This document shows, in pieces, positions 1 through 6,492 of a stretch of 33,751 bases of DNA (position 1 is its first letter; every line of letters begins with the position of its first letter). The notes beneath the pieces were generated by a model. That model saw only the letters and a list, made by a program, of their open reading frames with translations. It was not told where the DNA came from and ran no database searches. Position numbers and translations under genes: made by a program. The DNA lies in contig DATJTX010000038.1 of the NCBI GenBank assembly GCA_035502855.1, positions 1-33,751 on the forward strand, written 5' to 3'. The DNA comes from Candidatus Baltobacteraceae bacterium. Its GTDB lineage: Bacteria; Vulcanimicrobiota; Vulcanimicrobiia; Vulcanimicrobiales; Vulcanimicrobiaceae.

Positions 1-1
1 G

Positions 2-340
2 CCCGCAGCAAGCGCTGCGACGGCCGCGAACGCGGGTGCAACGAACGCGAATCCGTGGGGCGGAACGACCACCGTGAGCACCGGCAGCGTCACGCCGGGC
101 GAAACCGGCGCGGTGATGGTGCAAGCGAACGGCAAGCTCGCGCGCGTGCCGGTGACCGTCGGCCTCGTCACCGCGACGCAAGCGGCGGTTACGCCCACCG
201 GCAGCGCCACGCTGAGCGCCGGCGAGAACGTGGTCACCTCGATCAGCGGTAGCAGCGCGCACAAGGGCGGCTATAAGGCCAAAAGCGCGAATCCGCTGAG
301 CGGCGGCTCGCCCGGCCGCGGGATGCACGGCATGCCGTAG
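2..340 (+). CDS. Membrane-fusion (HlyD/MacA-type) efflux adaptor, C-terminal end
   Basis: The frame is open from the left edge of the window, so only the last ~112 residues of a longer protein are present. It begins with an Ala/Asn/Thr-rich low-complexity linker. A short beta-rich stretch follows (GAVMVQANGKLARVPVTVGLVTATQAAV) that resembles the membrane-proximal domain of periplasmic adaptor proteins, where the substrate-independent VPVTVG-type strand is common. The tail is Gly/Ser/Lys-rich and ends in GMHGMP. The assignment rests mostly on context: an ABC ATPase and a MacB-type permease follow in the same direction, as in MacA-MacB export systems. The sequence alone does not prove the family, and the substrate cannot be read. 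An 11-bp stem lies just after the stop and may separate it from the ATPase gene. Confidence 0.6.
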   Translation, partial: PAASAATAANAGATNANPWGGTTTVSTGSVTPGETGAVMVQANGKLARVPVTVGLVTATQAAVTPTGSATLSAGENVVTSISGSSAHKGGYKAKSANPLSGGSPGRGMHGMP

Positions 341-375
341 GCGGCCGGACGCGCTCACGTCGAACGCGAGCCAAG

Positions 376-403
376 GGAGACCGGTTGTTTCAAACCGGTC
401 TCC
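376..403 (+). terminator. Hairpin after the adaptor gene
   Basis: A perfect 11-bp inverted repeat (GGAGACCGGTT and AACCGGTCTCC) has a 6-base loop and lies 36 bases after the adaptor stop. Only two T residues follow, so it would be a weak intrinsic terminator or an mRNA-stabilising stem. Confidence 0.5.
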
Positions 404-482
404 TTCGCGATTCGCGCAGGCAGCCTCATCGAGGCCTAATCCCATTCACCGTGCTCCGTCAAGCGCGGATTCTACGATCGTC

Positions 483-1319
483 ATGGAGGAACAGATCGTG
501 GAACAACTCACCGAACCGGTCGTACGCGTGGAGGGCCTGCGCAAGGTCTACACGCTCGGCGACGCCCAGGTCGTCGCGCTGGCGGGCATCGATCTCGAGA
601 TCCGTCGCGGCGAATTCGTCGCCGTGATGGGCCCCTCGGGATCGGGCAAATCGACGTTCATGCAGATCACCGGGCTGCTCGACAATCCGACCGCCGGTCA
701 ATACTATTTCGAGGGCACCGACGTCTCGCATCTCGATGCGGACGCGCGGGCCGACATTCGCAGCCGCCGCCTGGGCTTCGTCTTTCAGGCATACAATCTA
801 CTCCCGCGCACCAGCGCGCTCGAAAACGTCGAGCTGCCGATGGTCTACGCGGGCGTGCCCGCCGCCGAACGCGCGCGCATCGCGCGCGACATGATGGAGA
901 TCGTCGGCGTCGATCATCTCGCGCACCACCATCCGAATCAAATGTCGGGCGGACAGCAACAGCGCGTGGCGATCGCGCGCTCGCTGGTCAACCATCCGGG
1001 GCTCATCCTCGCCGACGAGCCGACCGGCGCGCTCGATACCAAAACCAGCGAAGACGTGATGCGGATCTTCAAAGAGCTGAACGAAAAGCAGGGCATCACG
1101 ATCATGCTCGTCACCCACGAGCCCGATATCGCCGCCCATGCCAAACGGATCGTGACGTTCCGCGACGGCAATGTGATTTCGGATACCCTTCGACAAGCTC
1201 AGGGTGACAGATTAGTAGCTCACGGTGACAGATTAGTAGCTCAGGGTGACAGATTACAGGCTTACGGCGAAACCTGTCATGCTGAGCCTGTCGAAGCATG
1301 GAAGGAGCGAGTAGCATAA
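483..1319 (+). CDS. ABC transporter ATP-binding protein, MacB/LolD type
   Basis: This is the ATPase of an export or lipoprotein-type ABC transporter that should pair with the permease encoded next. All motifs are present: Walker A GPSGSGKST, a Q-loop (FQAYNLLPR), the signature SGGQQQR, Walker B LILADEPTGALD and the H-loop THEPD. The ATG at 483 is possible. The GTG at 498 (sixth codon) is more attractive because GGAGGA lies 8 bases before it. The normal family length ends near NVISD; after that the protein has about 45 extra residues. These come from a dispersed repeat and include three copies of a heptapeptide of the form GDRLVAx. The stop overlaps the permease start by one base (TAATG), so the two genes are translationally coupled. 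Confidence 0.93.
   Translation: MEEQIVEQLTEPVVRVEGLRKVYTLGDAQVVALAGIDLEIRRGEFVAVMGPSGSGKSTFMQITGLLDNPTAGQYYFEGTDVSHLDADARADIRSRRLGFVFQAYNLLPRTSALENVELPMVYAGVPAAERARIARDMMEIVGVDHLAHHHPNQMSGGQQQRVAIARSLVNHPGLILADEPTGALDTKTSEDVMRIFKELNEKQGITIMLVTHEPDIAAHAKRIVTFRDGNVISDTLRQAQGDRLVAHGDRLVAQGDRLQAYGETCHAEPVEAWKERVA
1185..1299. repeat. Dispersed hairpin repeat with tandem 21-bp units, inside the ATPase gene
   Basis: The left arm (1185-1205) is ACCCT-11 nt-AGGGT with loop TCGACAAGCTC. The right arm (1279-1299) is the same element inverted: ATGCT-11 nt-AGCAT with loop GAGCCTGTCGA. Between them lie three 21-bp units starting at 1203, 1224 and 1245 that share GGTGACAGATTA. Because 21 is a multiple of three, the reading frame is kept and the repeat is translated as the end of the ATPase. 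A related element lies at 2624-2692. Confidence 0.85.
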
Positions 1320-2539
1320 TGTCGGATTTCAAAGGCATTCTGCGGCTGGCACTACAAGCGCTGGTGCGCAATAAAGTTCGCTCGATGCTCACCATGCTCG
1401 GTATCGTGATCGGTGTCGCGGCGGTGATCGTCACGGTCGCGATCGGCAGCGGCGCGCGCGTCTCGGTGCAGAACAGCATCAACTCCCTCGGTTCCAATCT
1501 CATCGTGGTGCAGCCGGGAAGCGTCACGAGCTCCGGCGCGCGCGGCGGATTCGGCACCGCGTCGACGCTCACGCCTGCCGACGGTATGGCGATCGCGCAG
1601 CTTCCCGGCGTCTCGGCGGTCTCGCCGGTGGTGACGATCCGCACGCAGGTCGTCGCCGGCGGCAACAACTGGCAAACGACGGTCACCGGCGTTGCGCCGA
1701 CGTACGCGCAGATTCGCACCTGGCCGACGGCGAGCGGTTCGTTCTTTACGCAAAACGACGTGAACGACGCGGCCAAAGTCGCCGTGCTCGGACAGACCGA
1801 CGTCTCCGAACTCTTCCCGAACGGTCAAAATCCGATCGGGCAGACGATTCTGATCAAAGGTGTGCCGTTCACGGTCGTCGGCACGCTCACACCGCTCGGA
1901 CAGAGCAGCCTGGGCACCGATCAAGACGACACCGTGCTGATTCCCTACACGTCCGCGATGCAGCGCATCACCGGACAGACGACGGTGAATCAGCTGATGG
2001 TTTCAGCCGCGACGTCGGACGACATCACGCCGGTGCAGAACGAAGTCACGGCGCTGCTCACGCAGCGGCACCAAATCGCCGCCGGTCAGCCGGCCGACTT
2101 CCAGGTGCGCAACCTGCAGTCGATCGCGGCCGCCGCGTCGTCGACCGGCGCGGTGATGGAGTTCTTGCTCGCAGGCGTGGCGGCGGTTTCGCTGATCGTC
2201 GGCGGCATCGGCATCATGAACATCATGATGGTCTCGGTCACCGAGCGCACGCGTGAGATCGGACTGCGCATGTCGGTCGGCGCGCGCGGCGCGACGATTC
2301 TGCGCCAGTTCCTCACCGAATCGACAGTGCTCGCCGCCGCCGGCGGTGTGATCGGCGTGATCGCCGGATTCATCGGCACGTTCGTCGTCGCCGCGCTGGC
2401 CAAGTGGCCGACGCAGATCCCGATCGCATGGGTGATCCTCTCGGTCGCGTTCTCCGCGCTCGTCGGCATCTTCTTCGGCTACTATCCCGCGAAGAAAGCG
2501 GCGGGTCTGAATCCTATCGAGGCCTTGCGCTTCGAATAG
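1319..2539 (+). CDS. MacB-type ABC transporter permease
   Basis: This 406-residue membrane protein has MacB/FtsX topology. One N-terminal membrane helix (about residues 20-45, MLTMLGIVIGVAAVIVTVAI) is followed by a large extracytoplasmic domain (about 46-280). Three helices close the C-terminal half, with the family landmarks GGIGIMNIMMVSVTERTREIG and the ending YYPAKKAAGLNPIEALR. The start at 1319 is preceded by AAGGAG and overlaps the ATPase stop. With the upstream adaptor end this forms a MacA-ATPase-MacB-like exporter in which the ATPase is a separate polypeptide rather than fused to the permease. No outer-membrane partner is visible. The substrate (macrolide, peptide, lipid or other) is unknown. 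Confidence 0.92.
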   Translation: MSDFKGILRLALQALVRNKVRSMLTMLGIVIGVAAVIVTVAIGSGARVSVQNSINSLGSNLIVVQPGSVTSSGARGGFGTASTLTPADGMAIAQLPGVSAVSPVVTIRTQVVAGGNNWQTTVTGVAPTYAQIRTWPTASGSFFTQNDVNDAAKVAVLGQTDVSELFPNGQNPIGQTILIKGVPFTVVGTLTPLGQSSLGTDQDDTVLIPYTSAMQRITGQTTVNQLMVSAATSDDITPVQNEVTALLTQRHQIAAGQPADFQVRNLQSIAAAASSTGAVMEFLLAGVAAVSLIVGGIGIMNIMMVSVTERTREIGLRMSVGARGATILRQFLTESTVLAAAGGVIGVIAGFIGTFVVAALAKWPTQIPIAWVILSVAFSALVGIFFGYYPAKKAAGLNPIEALRFE

Positions 2540-2541
2540 GT

Positions 2542-2566
2542 GAGCGCGCCTTCGGTCAGCGCGCTC
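2542..2566. terminator. Hairpin directly after the permease gene
   Basis: GAGCGCGC and GCGCGCTC form an 8-bp GC-rich stem two bases after the permease stop, followed by AAAA rather than T residues. It could stabilise the mRNA 3' end; termination on its own is doubtful. Confidence 0.35.
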
Positions 2567-2572
2567 AAAACA

Positions 2573-2611
2573 CGTGGGCTCCGGTCTTCTGTTCCTCCCC
2601 CGGAGCCCACG
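2573..2611. terminator. Strong 12-bp inverted repeat
   Basis: CGTGGGCTCCGG pairs perfectly with CCGGAGCCCACG across a 15-base loop, so a hairpin can form on either strand between the permease gene and the convergent toxin gene. No T-run follows on the plus strand. It probably acts as a transcription barrier between the two convergent units. Confidence 0.5.
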
Positions 2612-2623
2612 CTAACTTGTTAC

Positions 2624-2692
2624 TGTCATCGTGAGCCCACACATCTGTCATCCTGAGCCCACACATCTGTCATCCTGAGCTTGTCGAAGGAT
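2624..2692. repeat. Dispersed hairpin repeat with tandem 22-bp units
   Basis: Two 22-bp units starting at 2624 and 2646 (TGTCATC[G/C]TGAGCCCACACATC) are followed by a third that runs into the hairpin ATCCT-GAGCTTGTCGA-AGGAT (2672-2692). This is the same hairpin family as at 1185-1299, with the same 11-base loop but a different, still complementary, stem. The end of the HepT reading frame lies within this element. Confidence 0.85.
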
Positions 2693-3062
2693 ACCCCTCA
2701 AGCAATGCAGCCCTGAGATCTTTCAAGTCTCGGCCTTTAGCGGTATCCCAGATGATCGAGGCATTGACGTAGCGGTACTCATGCCGCACACGGTTGCCCA
2801 TACCGCGAATTTGGTAGACGTCGACGTGCGGAAAGCGTGATTCGAAACGTCGCTCCTCTGGCAAGTCTTGCTCCAATTCGGTCAAGCGCGTCATCCCTTC
2901 GGAGATGATCAGCAGCTGCCGTTCGACCGCGCTTTGTGTCTTCCGATCGCGCACATATGCATCGAAATCGTAGCCGGCAAGGAATTCATCGATTGCGTCG
3001 ATCGACGAAAGCACGTCGGCAACACGTTGCTCGATCCGCTCGGATCGCCATTTAGAACGCAC
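2670..3062 (-). CDS. hepT: HepT-like (DUF86) toxin of a HepT/MntA pair
   Basis: This 130-residue, mostly helical protein matches the HEPN-domain HepT ribonuclease toxins. The active-site region reads RGMGNRVRHEY (residues 86-96) and keeps the His and Tyr of the RX4HXY motif. The Arg expected four positions before the His is Gly89, with Arg86, Arg91 and Arg93 nearby; I believe a related subfamily shares the GN-RHEY form. In the studied systems the paired MntA AMPylates this Tyr. The start is GTG at 3062, overlapping the antitoxin gene by 11 bases. The C-terminal residues YPSTSSG and the stop come from the adjacent dispersed repeat. Local GC is lower than in the neighbouring genes, which suggests acquisition. 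Confidence 0.85.
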   Translation of the reverse strand: MRSKWRSERIEQRVADVLSSIDAIDEFLAGYDFDAYVRDRKTQSAVERQLLIISEGMTRLTELEQDLPEERRFESRFPHVDVYQIRGMGNRVRHEYRYVNASIIWDTAKGRDLKDLRAALLEGYPSTSSG

Positions 3063-3582
3063 GCACGGCCTCTTTCAACGCATCGCGCAAGTGCGGCGCA
3101 TCCTCAGGCGCGGGCCGTGTGACCGTATCCGCGTGACGGCCGAGACGCCGCTCGAGTATATCCGAAACGCGTCCGAGGTGGATGAGCGAAAATGGCACGC
3201 TGATCTTTGGGGTGATCATGATATCGACGTCGCTCTCCGGGCCTGCGTCGCCTCGCGCGACCGAACCGAAGACGTCGACGTGTGCAACCCCGTCGCGTTC
3301 CAGCGGCTCGCGAATCGTTCGGATTGCGGCAACGACGCGCGCGAGCTCGGGGGTTCCGGCGAGCAGCGAAATCGGCTTGCCCGCGAGCGCATCGGCGCTG
3401 ATATTCAAGACCTCGGCGATGCGGACGCCGGTCGAAAAGCGCGGCTCGGCCGAGTCGCCGGACTCGAGCTTGCGGATTGCGTTCTCGGTTACACCCACCG
3501 CCGCGGCAAGCCGGGCCGCGGTCATGCCGATCTCGCGCCGGCGAGCCTTGATGCGCTCGCCCAATCGTGTCGCATGCTCCAT
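3052..3582 (-). CDS. mntA: MntA-type nucleotidyltransferase antitoxin with N-terminal XRE helix-turn-helix
   Basis: The 176-residue protein has two domains. Residues about 7-65 are an XRE/Cro-type DNA-binding fold (IKARRREIGMTAARLAAAVGV, then VTENAIRKLESG). Residues about 80-170 are a minimal nucleotidyltransferase with the GS-X10-DxD signature (GSVARGDAGPESDVD, Gly106-Ser107 and Asp118/Asp120). MntA proteins neutralise HepT by adenylylating its active-site Tyr. Fusion to a DNA-binding domain suggests that this antitoxin also represses its own promoter. The gene precedes and overlaps hepT. A TATACT -10 box ends 7 bases before the ATG, so the mRNA is predicted to be leaderless. Confidence 0.88.
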   Translation of the reverse strand: MEHATRLGERIKARRREIGMTAARLAAAVGVTENAIRKLESGDSAEPRFSTGVRIAEVLNISADALAGKPISLLAGTPELARVVAAIRTIREPLERDGVAHVDVFGSVARGDAGPESDVDIMITPKISVPFSLIHLGRVSDILERRLGRHADTVTRPAPEDAPHLRDALKEAVRAF

Positions 3583-3589
3583 GTAGCAA

Positions 3590-3595
3590 AGTATA
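3590..3595 (-). promoter_or_regulatory. -10 box of the mntA-hepT operon
   Basis: TATACT on the minus strand ends 7 bases before the mntA ATG, placing transcription start at or next to the start codon. No good -35 box is seen at the usual distance. The HTH domain of MntA may act here. Confidence 0.5.
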
Positions 3596-3598
3596 GCA

Positions 3599-3627
3599 TT
3601 GACGGAGGACCCCGTGCGGCATATACT
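3599..3627 (+). promoter_or_regulatory. Sigma70-type promoter of padR
   Basis: TTGACG (3599-3604), a 17-base spacer and TATACT (3622-3627) give a near-consensus promoter. Transcription should start near 3634, about 10 bases before the padR ATG, too close for a normal ribosome binding site. The -10 box lies inside the palindrome described next. Confidence 0.75.
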
Positions 3628-3646
3628 GTGTTATACATAGTATATG
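3620..3646. promoter_or_regulatory. Palindromic operator covering the padR -10 box and start codon
   Basis: The arms CATATACT (3620-3627) and AGTATATG (3639-3646) are perfectly complementary. Inner TGT/ACA bases extend the symmetry to 11 of 13 pairs around base 3633. Position and form suit an autoregulatory site for the PadR protein encoded from 3644; PadR operators are typically AT-rich inverted repeats of this kind. Confidence 0.7.
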
Positions 3647-3988
3647 GAACATGGTATCGGGGATGGTCTTTTCGAGAATCTGCGGCTGGAGCTGCGGCGG
3701 GGGTGTTTGACCCTCGCGGTGCTCTCGCAGCTGCGCACCGAGCGCTATGGCTACACGCTGCGCAAGGCCCTCGAAGAGGCCGGCCTCGAGATCGACGAGG
3801 GTACGCTCTACCCGCTGCTGCGACGCCTGGAAACCCAGGGACTGCTGCAGAGCGAGTGGCGCGAGGAGAACAAGCGCCGCAAGCGCTTCTACCGGCTCTC
3901 GCCGCCCGGCGAGCAGATGCTCGACCAACTCACCGATGAGCTGCACCGGATCAACACGTCGCTGCAACGGATCACCGCGGAGTCATAA
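3644..3988 (+). CDS. PadR-family transcriptional regulator
   Basis: This 114-residue winged-helix protein has typical PadR features: an N-terminal ELRRG-LTLAVLSQL segment, the recognition region (YGYTLRKALEEAGLEIDEGTLYPLLRRLETQGLL), the wing (SEWREENKRRKRFYRLSPPGEQML) and a C-terminal dimerisation helix. The start at ATG 3644 is inside the operator palindrome and lacks a Shine-Dalgarno sequence. A later start would remove part of the first conserved helix. The next gene begins two bases after the stop and encodes a HAAS-domain membrane protein, the standard partner of PadR regulators, so the pair is probably a small envelope-sensing module that represses itself. Confidence 0.92.
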   Translation: MEHGIGDGLFENLRLELRRGCLTLAVLSQLRTERYGYTLRKALEEAGLEIDEGTLYPLLRRLETQGLLQSEWREENKRRKRFYRLSPPGEQMLDQLTDELHRINTSLQRITAES

Positions 3989-3990
3989 CG

Positions 3991-4977
3991 ATGGACATGC
4001 TCAGCAACTACCTCTACGCCGTGCATCGCTACTTACCGAAGGATGCCGCGCGCGACGATATCGTCGCCGAAATCGGCGAGGCGCTGCAGTCTCAGATCGA
4101 AGAGCGTGAGCGCTCGCTCGGACGTCCGTTGAACGCCGACGAAGAAGCGGCGCTGATCAAAGCCTACGGTCATCCGCGTCTGGTTGCGTCGCGCTACGGC
4201 AAACACCAGGCGTTGATCGGCCCCGATCTGCTCCCGTTCTATTGGCCGGTCCTCATCTGCGTGCTTTCGATCGTCGTGGTGCTCGATCTGTTCATCGCGG
4301 CCGTTGCGGCGATCAAAACCGGCGATGTCCGGCGGTTCTGGGACGGTGCCGGTATCGCATGGGATGCGTTCTGGATCTACGCTGCCGTCATCACCGCGGT
4401 TTTTGCGTTGATCGAACGTGTGCCGGGTGCAGGCGCAAAATGTGCCGCGTGGATTTCACGCTGGGATCCGCGCCGGCTGCCGGCAGCGGGTTCGATCCAG
4501 GTTCCGCGCAGCGCGAGTTTCTTCGAGGCCCTCGGCAGCGCGGGAATGCTCGTCCTCCTCGTCGATCAGGGCTGGGCTCGCCATCTCGTGCTTTTCATGC
4601 TCTACGGTCCCGTCGGGCTCGCATTGCCGAACGTGACGTTCAGCGCGGCCTGGCTTCCGCTGTATGCGATCGTCATCGGCGCGACGGCAATCCTTTTGCC
4701 GGTCAACCTCGTGACCCTCATCCTCCCGCTCCTGCGCCGCCTGCGTGACGTCGCGCACCTGGCCGTCAACGGGGCGCTCGCGGCGGGCTGCGCCCTCGCA
4801 CTACGCGGCGGCGCGCTCTTCCCCGCGGACCCGCGGCTCAATCAAATCGCCGTTGCCGCGCTTGCGATCGGAATCGTCGCCTTCGTCTGCGCCGTTGCCT
4901 TCAACGTGCGTGCGCTCCTACGTCACAGCCGAATGCCGGCGCTCGCTCCAGCCGCATGGGAAAAACCGACATACTAG
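3991..4977 (+). CDS. HAAS-domain membrane protein, PadR partner
   Basis: The first ~75 residues (MDMLSNYLYAVHRYLP, then RDDIVAEIGEALQSQIEERE and DEEAALIKAYGHPRLVASRY) form the helical HAAS signalling domain found next to PadR regulators. About seven hydrophobic segments follow (roughly residues 80-105, 125-145, 185-205, 210-230, 235-250, 265-280, 290-310), so the protein is cytoplasmic at its N-terminus and embedded in the membrane for the rest. It starts two bases after padR and overlaps the next gene by 22 bases. It is likely to bind PadR or report membrane state to it. No enzymatic motif is seen. Confidence 0.8.
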   Translation: MDMLSNYLYAVHRYLPKDAARDDIVAEIGEALQSQIEERERSLGRPLNADEEAALIKAYGHPRLVASRYGKHQALIGPDLLPFYWPVLICVLSIVVVLDLFIAAVAAIKTGDVRRFWDGAGIAWDAFWIYAAVITAVFALIERVPGAGAKCAAWISRWDPRRLPAAGSIQVPRSASFFEALGSAGMLVLLVDQGWARHLVLFMLYGPVGLALPNVTFSAAWLPLYAIVIGATAILLPVNLVTLILPLLRRLRDVAHLAVNGALAAGCALALRGGALFPADPRLNQIAVAALAIGIVAFVCAVAFNVRALLRHSRMPALAPAAWEKPTY

Positions 4978-5441
4978 CCGGCGTTGTTTCGGGCATCACC
5001 GGCGCGGCCACGATCTTTCTCTATCTCACGATCAGCCTGCCGCTCTTCTTTCATATCCCGCCGGTCGCGCTCTATCATCTCGATACGTCGAATCTAATCG
5101 GCTGGCAAGCCGCGCTGCACGCCGGATTGCCGGGCATCGTGCTCGGTCAGGCCGCACACGTGTGCGTCAGCTTGGTCTGGGGATTTTTCTTCGTCGCGCT
5201 GCTGCGCGCGTTTCCCGCGATGCGCGGCGCGCCGCTAGGCTGGGGCATCGTGTACGGCGTCGGCGTGATGCTCTTCATGCACTTCGTCGTGGTGCCGCTT
5301 GGGCACGCGCCGCGGCTGAGCTACACGCCCGCCTCACTGCTGAACAACCTCATCGCGCACACGCTCTTCTTCGGCGTGCCGGTCGCCTGGGTCGCGACGC
5401 GCGTGGCGGCTATGCGCGCAGCTGCGCGACTTTATCCTTGA
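4956..5441 (+). CDS. Small integral membrane protein of unknown function
   Basis: The protein has 161 residues and four to five hydrophobic segments (about residues 8-35, 60-85, 95-120, 130-150), with His and Gly residues inside the helices. I do not recognise the family; it loosely resembles YagU/DUF1440-type proteins in size and in having many small residues. It overlaps the HAAS gene by 22 bases and so is co-translated with it, making it the third member of the PadR operon. Its 3' end overlaps the convergent HD-GYP gene by 32 bases. Confidence 0.65.
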   Translation: MGKTDILAGVVSGITGAATIFLYLTISLPLFFHIPPVALYHLDTSNLIGWQAALHAGLPGIVLGQAAHVCVSLVWGFFFVALLRAFPAMRGAPLGWGIVYGVGVMLFMHFVVVPLGHAPRLSYTPASLLNNLIAHTLFFGVPVAWVATRVAAMRAAARLYP

Positions 5442-6432
5442 TCCGCTCGAGCGCGCTTACCACCGCGGGATCGAAATGCGTTCCGCTTTCGCGTTTGATC
5501 TGATCGAGCGCGTGACCGAAGGCCATCGCCGGACGATCGGGGCGCGCGTTCATCATCGCGACCAGCGCGTCGGCGACCGCGATCAGGCGTCCCGAGAGCG
5601 GAATCGCATCACCCTTGAGCTTGCGCGGATAGCCTTCACCGTCCCAGCGTTCGTGATGGGTGCGCGCCATCGTCGACGCGGCCGCAAAGAGCCGCGACTC
5701 CGAAACGGCGAGAATCTCCGCACCCGCGTCGGCATGACGCTCGACCGCGACGCGCGAAGTCGCCGAGAGTTTCGCCGTGCTCGCCAACGTCTTGTCGGGA
5801 ATCGCGAGCTTGCCGATGTCGTACACGTGCGCTCCTTCGCGCAGGAGCTGTACGTCGGCGACCGAGCAGCGCACTTCGATCGCCAGCATCACCGCGATCT
5901 CGGCCGCCTGCTTCATTCGCGCGCCGGCGTCGGGGTAGCGCGCCGCGTACGTGCGATAGACGGCGTCGATCGCTTCGCGGTCGCGCTGATGCAAGCGGCG
6001 ATCGACGCTTTCGGCGCGCTCTTTGAGATCGCGCATCTCTCCGTCGCGCACGTTCGCCGCGTTGTTTTGCGTCGCGAGCCGGCGCACGTGGCCGGCGAAT
6101 TCTTCCGCGCTCACCGGCTTGTTCAAGAACACACTCACGCCCGCGCTCATCGCGCGCGAACGTAGGTCGCGATCGTCCTTACCGGTGAGCATGATGATCG
6201 GTGTCCGTTCGCGGCCCGGCACGCCGCGCAGCTCTTGTACGAAGGCAACGCCGTCCATTTCGGGCATGCTGTAGTCGACCACGCACAAGGTGGGATCCAT
6301 CGCACTCATATAATGCAGTGCTTCACGCGGATCGGAGAACGCGACGACCTCGCCGCCGAGCATCTTTTCGATCGCCGTTGCATACATACGCAACGTCGGT
6401 TCGTAATCGTCGATTACCACGACCCTCGACAT
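5410..6432 (-). CDS. Response regulator with degenerate HD-GYP domain
   Basis: The 340-residue protein has a receiver domain (residues 1-125; acidic Asp8/Asp9, phosphoacceptor Asp53, Thr83, Lys105) and then an HD-GYP-type domain (about 160-340). HD-GYP proteins normally hydrolyse cyclic di-GMP. Here the HHERWDGEGYP motif (259-269) and GTHFDP are intact, but the hallmark HDIGK is YDIGK (Tyr204-Asp205) and the usual VADxxDA is VADALVA. The first helix also lacks its usual His. Loss of these positions suggests weak or no phosphodiesterase activity and perhaps a binding-only role. The frame is open far upstream, but ATG 6432 starts the receiver fold correctly. On the minus strand TTGAGA-N17-GAAAAT ends 6 bases before it. 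It is divergent from the OmpR-type regulator. Confidence 0.88.
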   Translation of the reverse strand: MSRVVVIDDYEPTLRMYATAIEKMLGGEVVAFSDPREALHYMSAMDPTLCVVDYSMPEMDGVAFVQELRGVPGRERTPIIMLTGKDDRDLRSRAMSAGVSVFLNKPVSAEEFAGHVRRLATQNNAANVRDGEMRDLKERAESVDRRLHQRDREAIDAVYRTYAARYPDAGARMKQAAEIAVMLAIEVRCSVADVQLLREGAHVYDIGKLAIPDKTLASTAKLSATSRVAVERHADAGAEILAVSESRLFAAASTMARTHHERWDGEGYPRKLKGDAIPLSGRLIAVADALVAMMNARPDRPAMAFGHALDQIKRESGTHFDPAVVSALERIKDKVAQLRA

Positions 6433-6492
6433 ACCATCATTTTCGGCCCCTCTCCAGGAAGTCTCAAGGCGGGGTACTACTTTTTTACCCAT

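Noticed and set aside
1203-1265. CRISPR-like array of 21-22-bp units here and at 2624-2692
   Set aside because: Units are too short, the filler is copied with the repeat rather than unique, and no cas genes are present.
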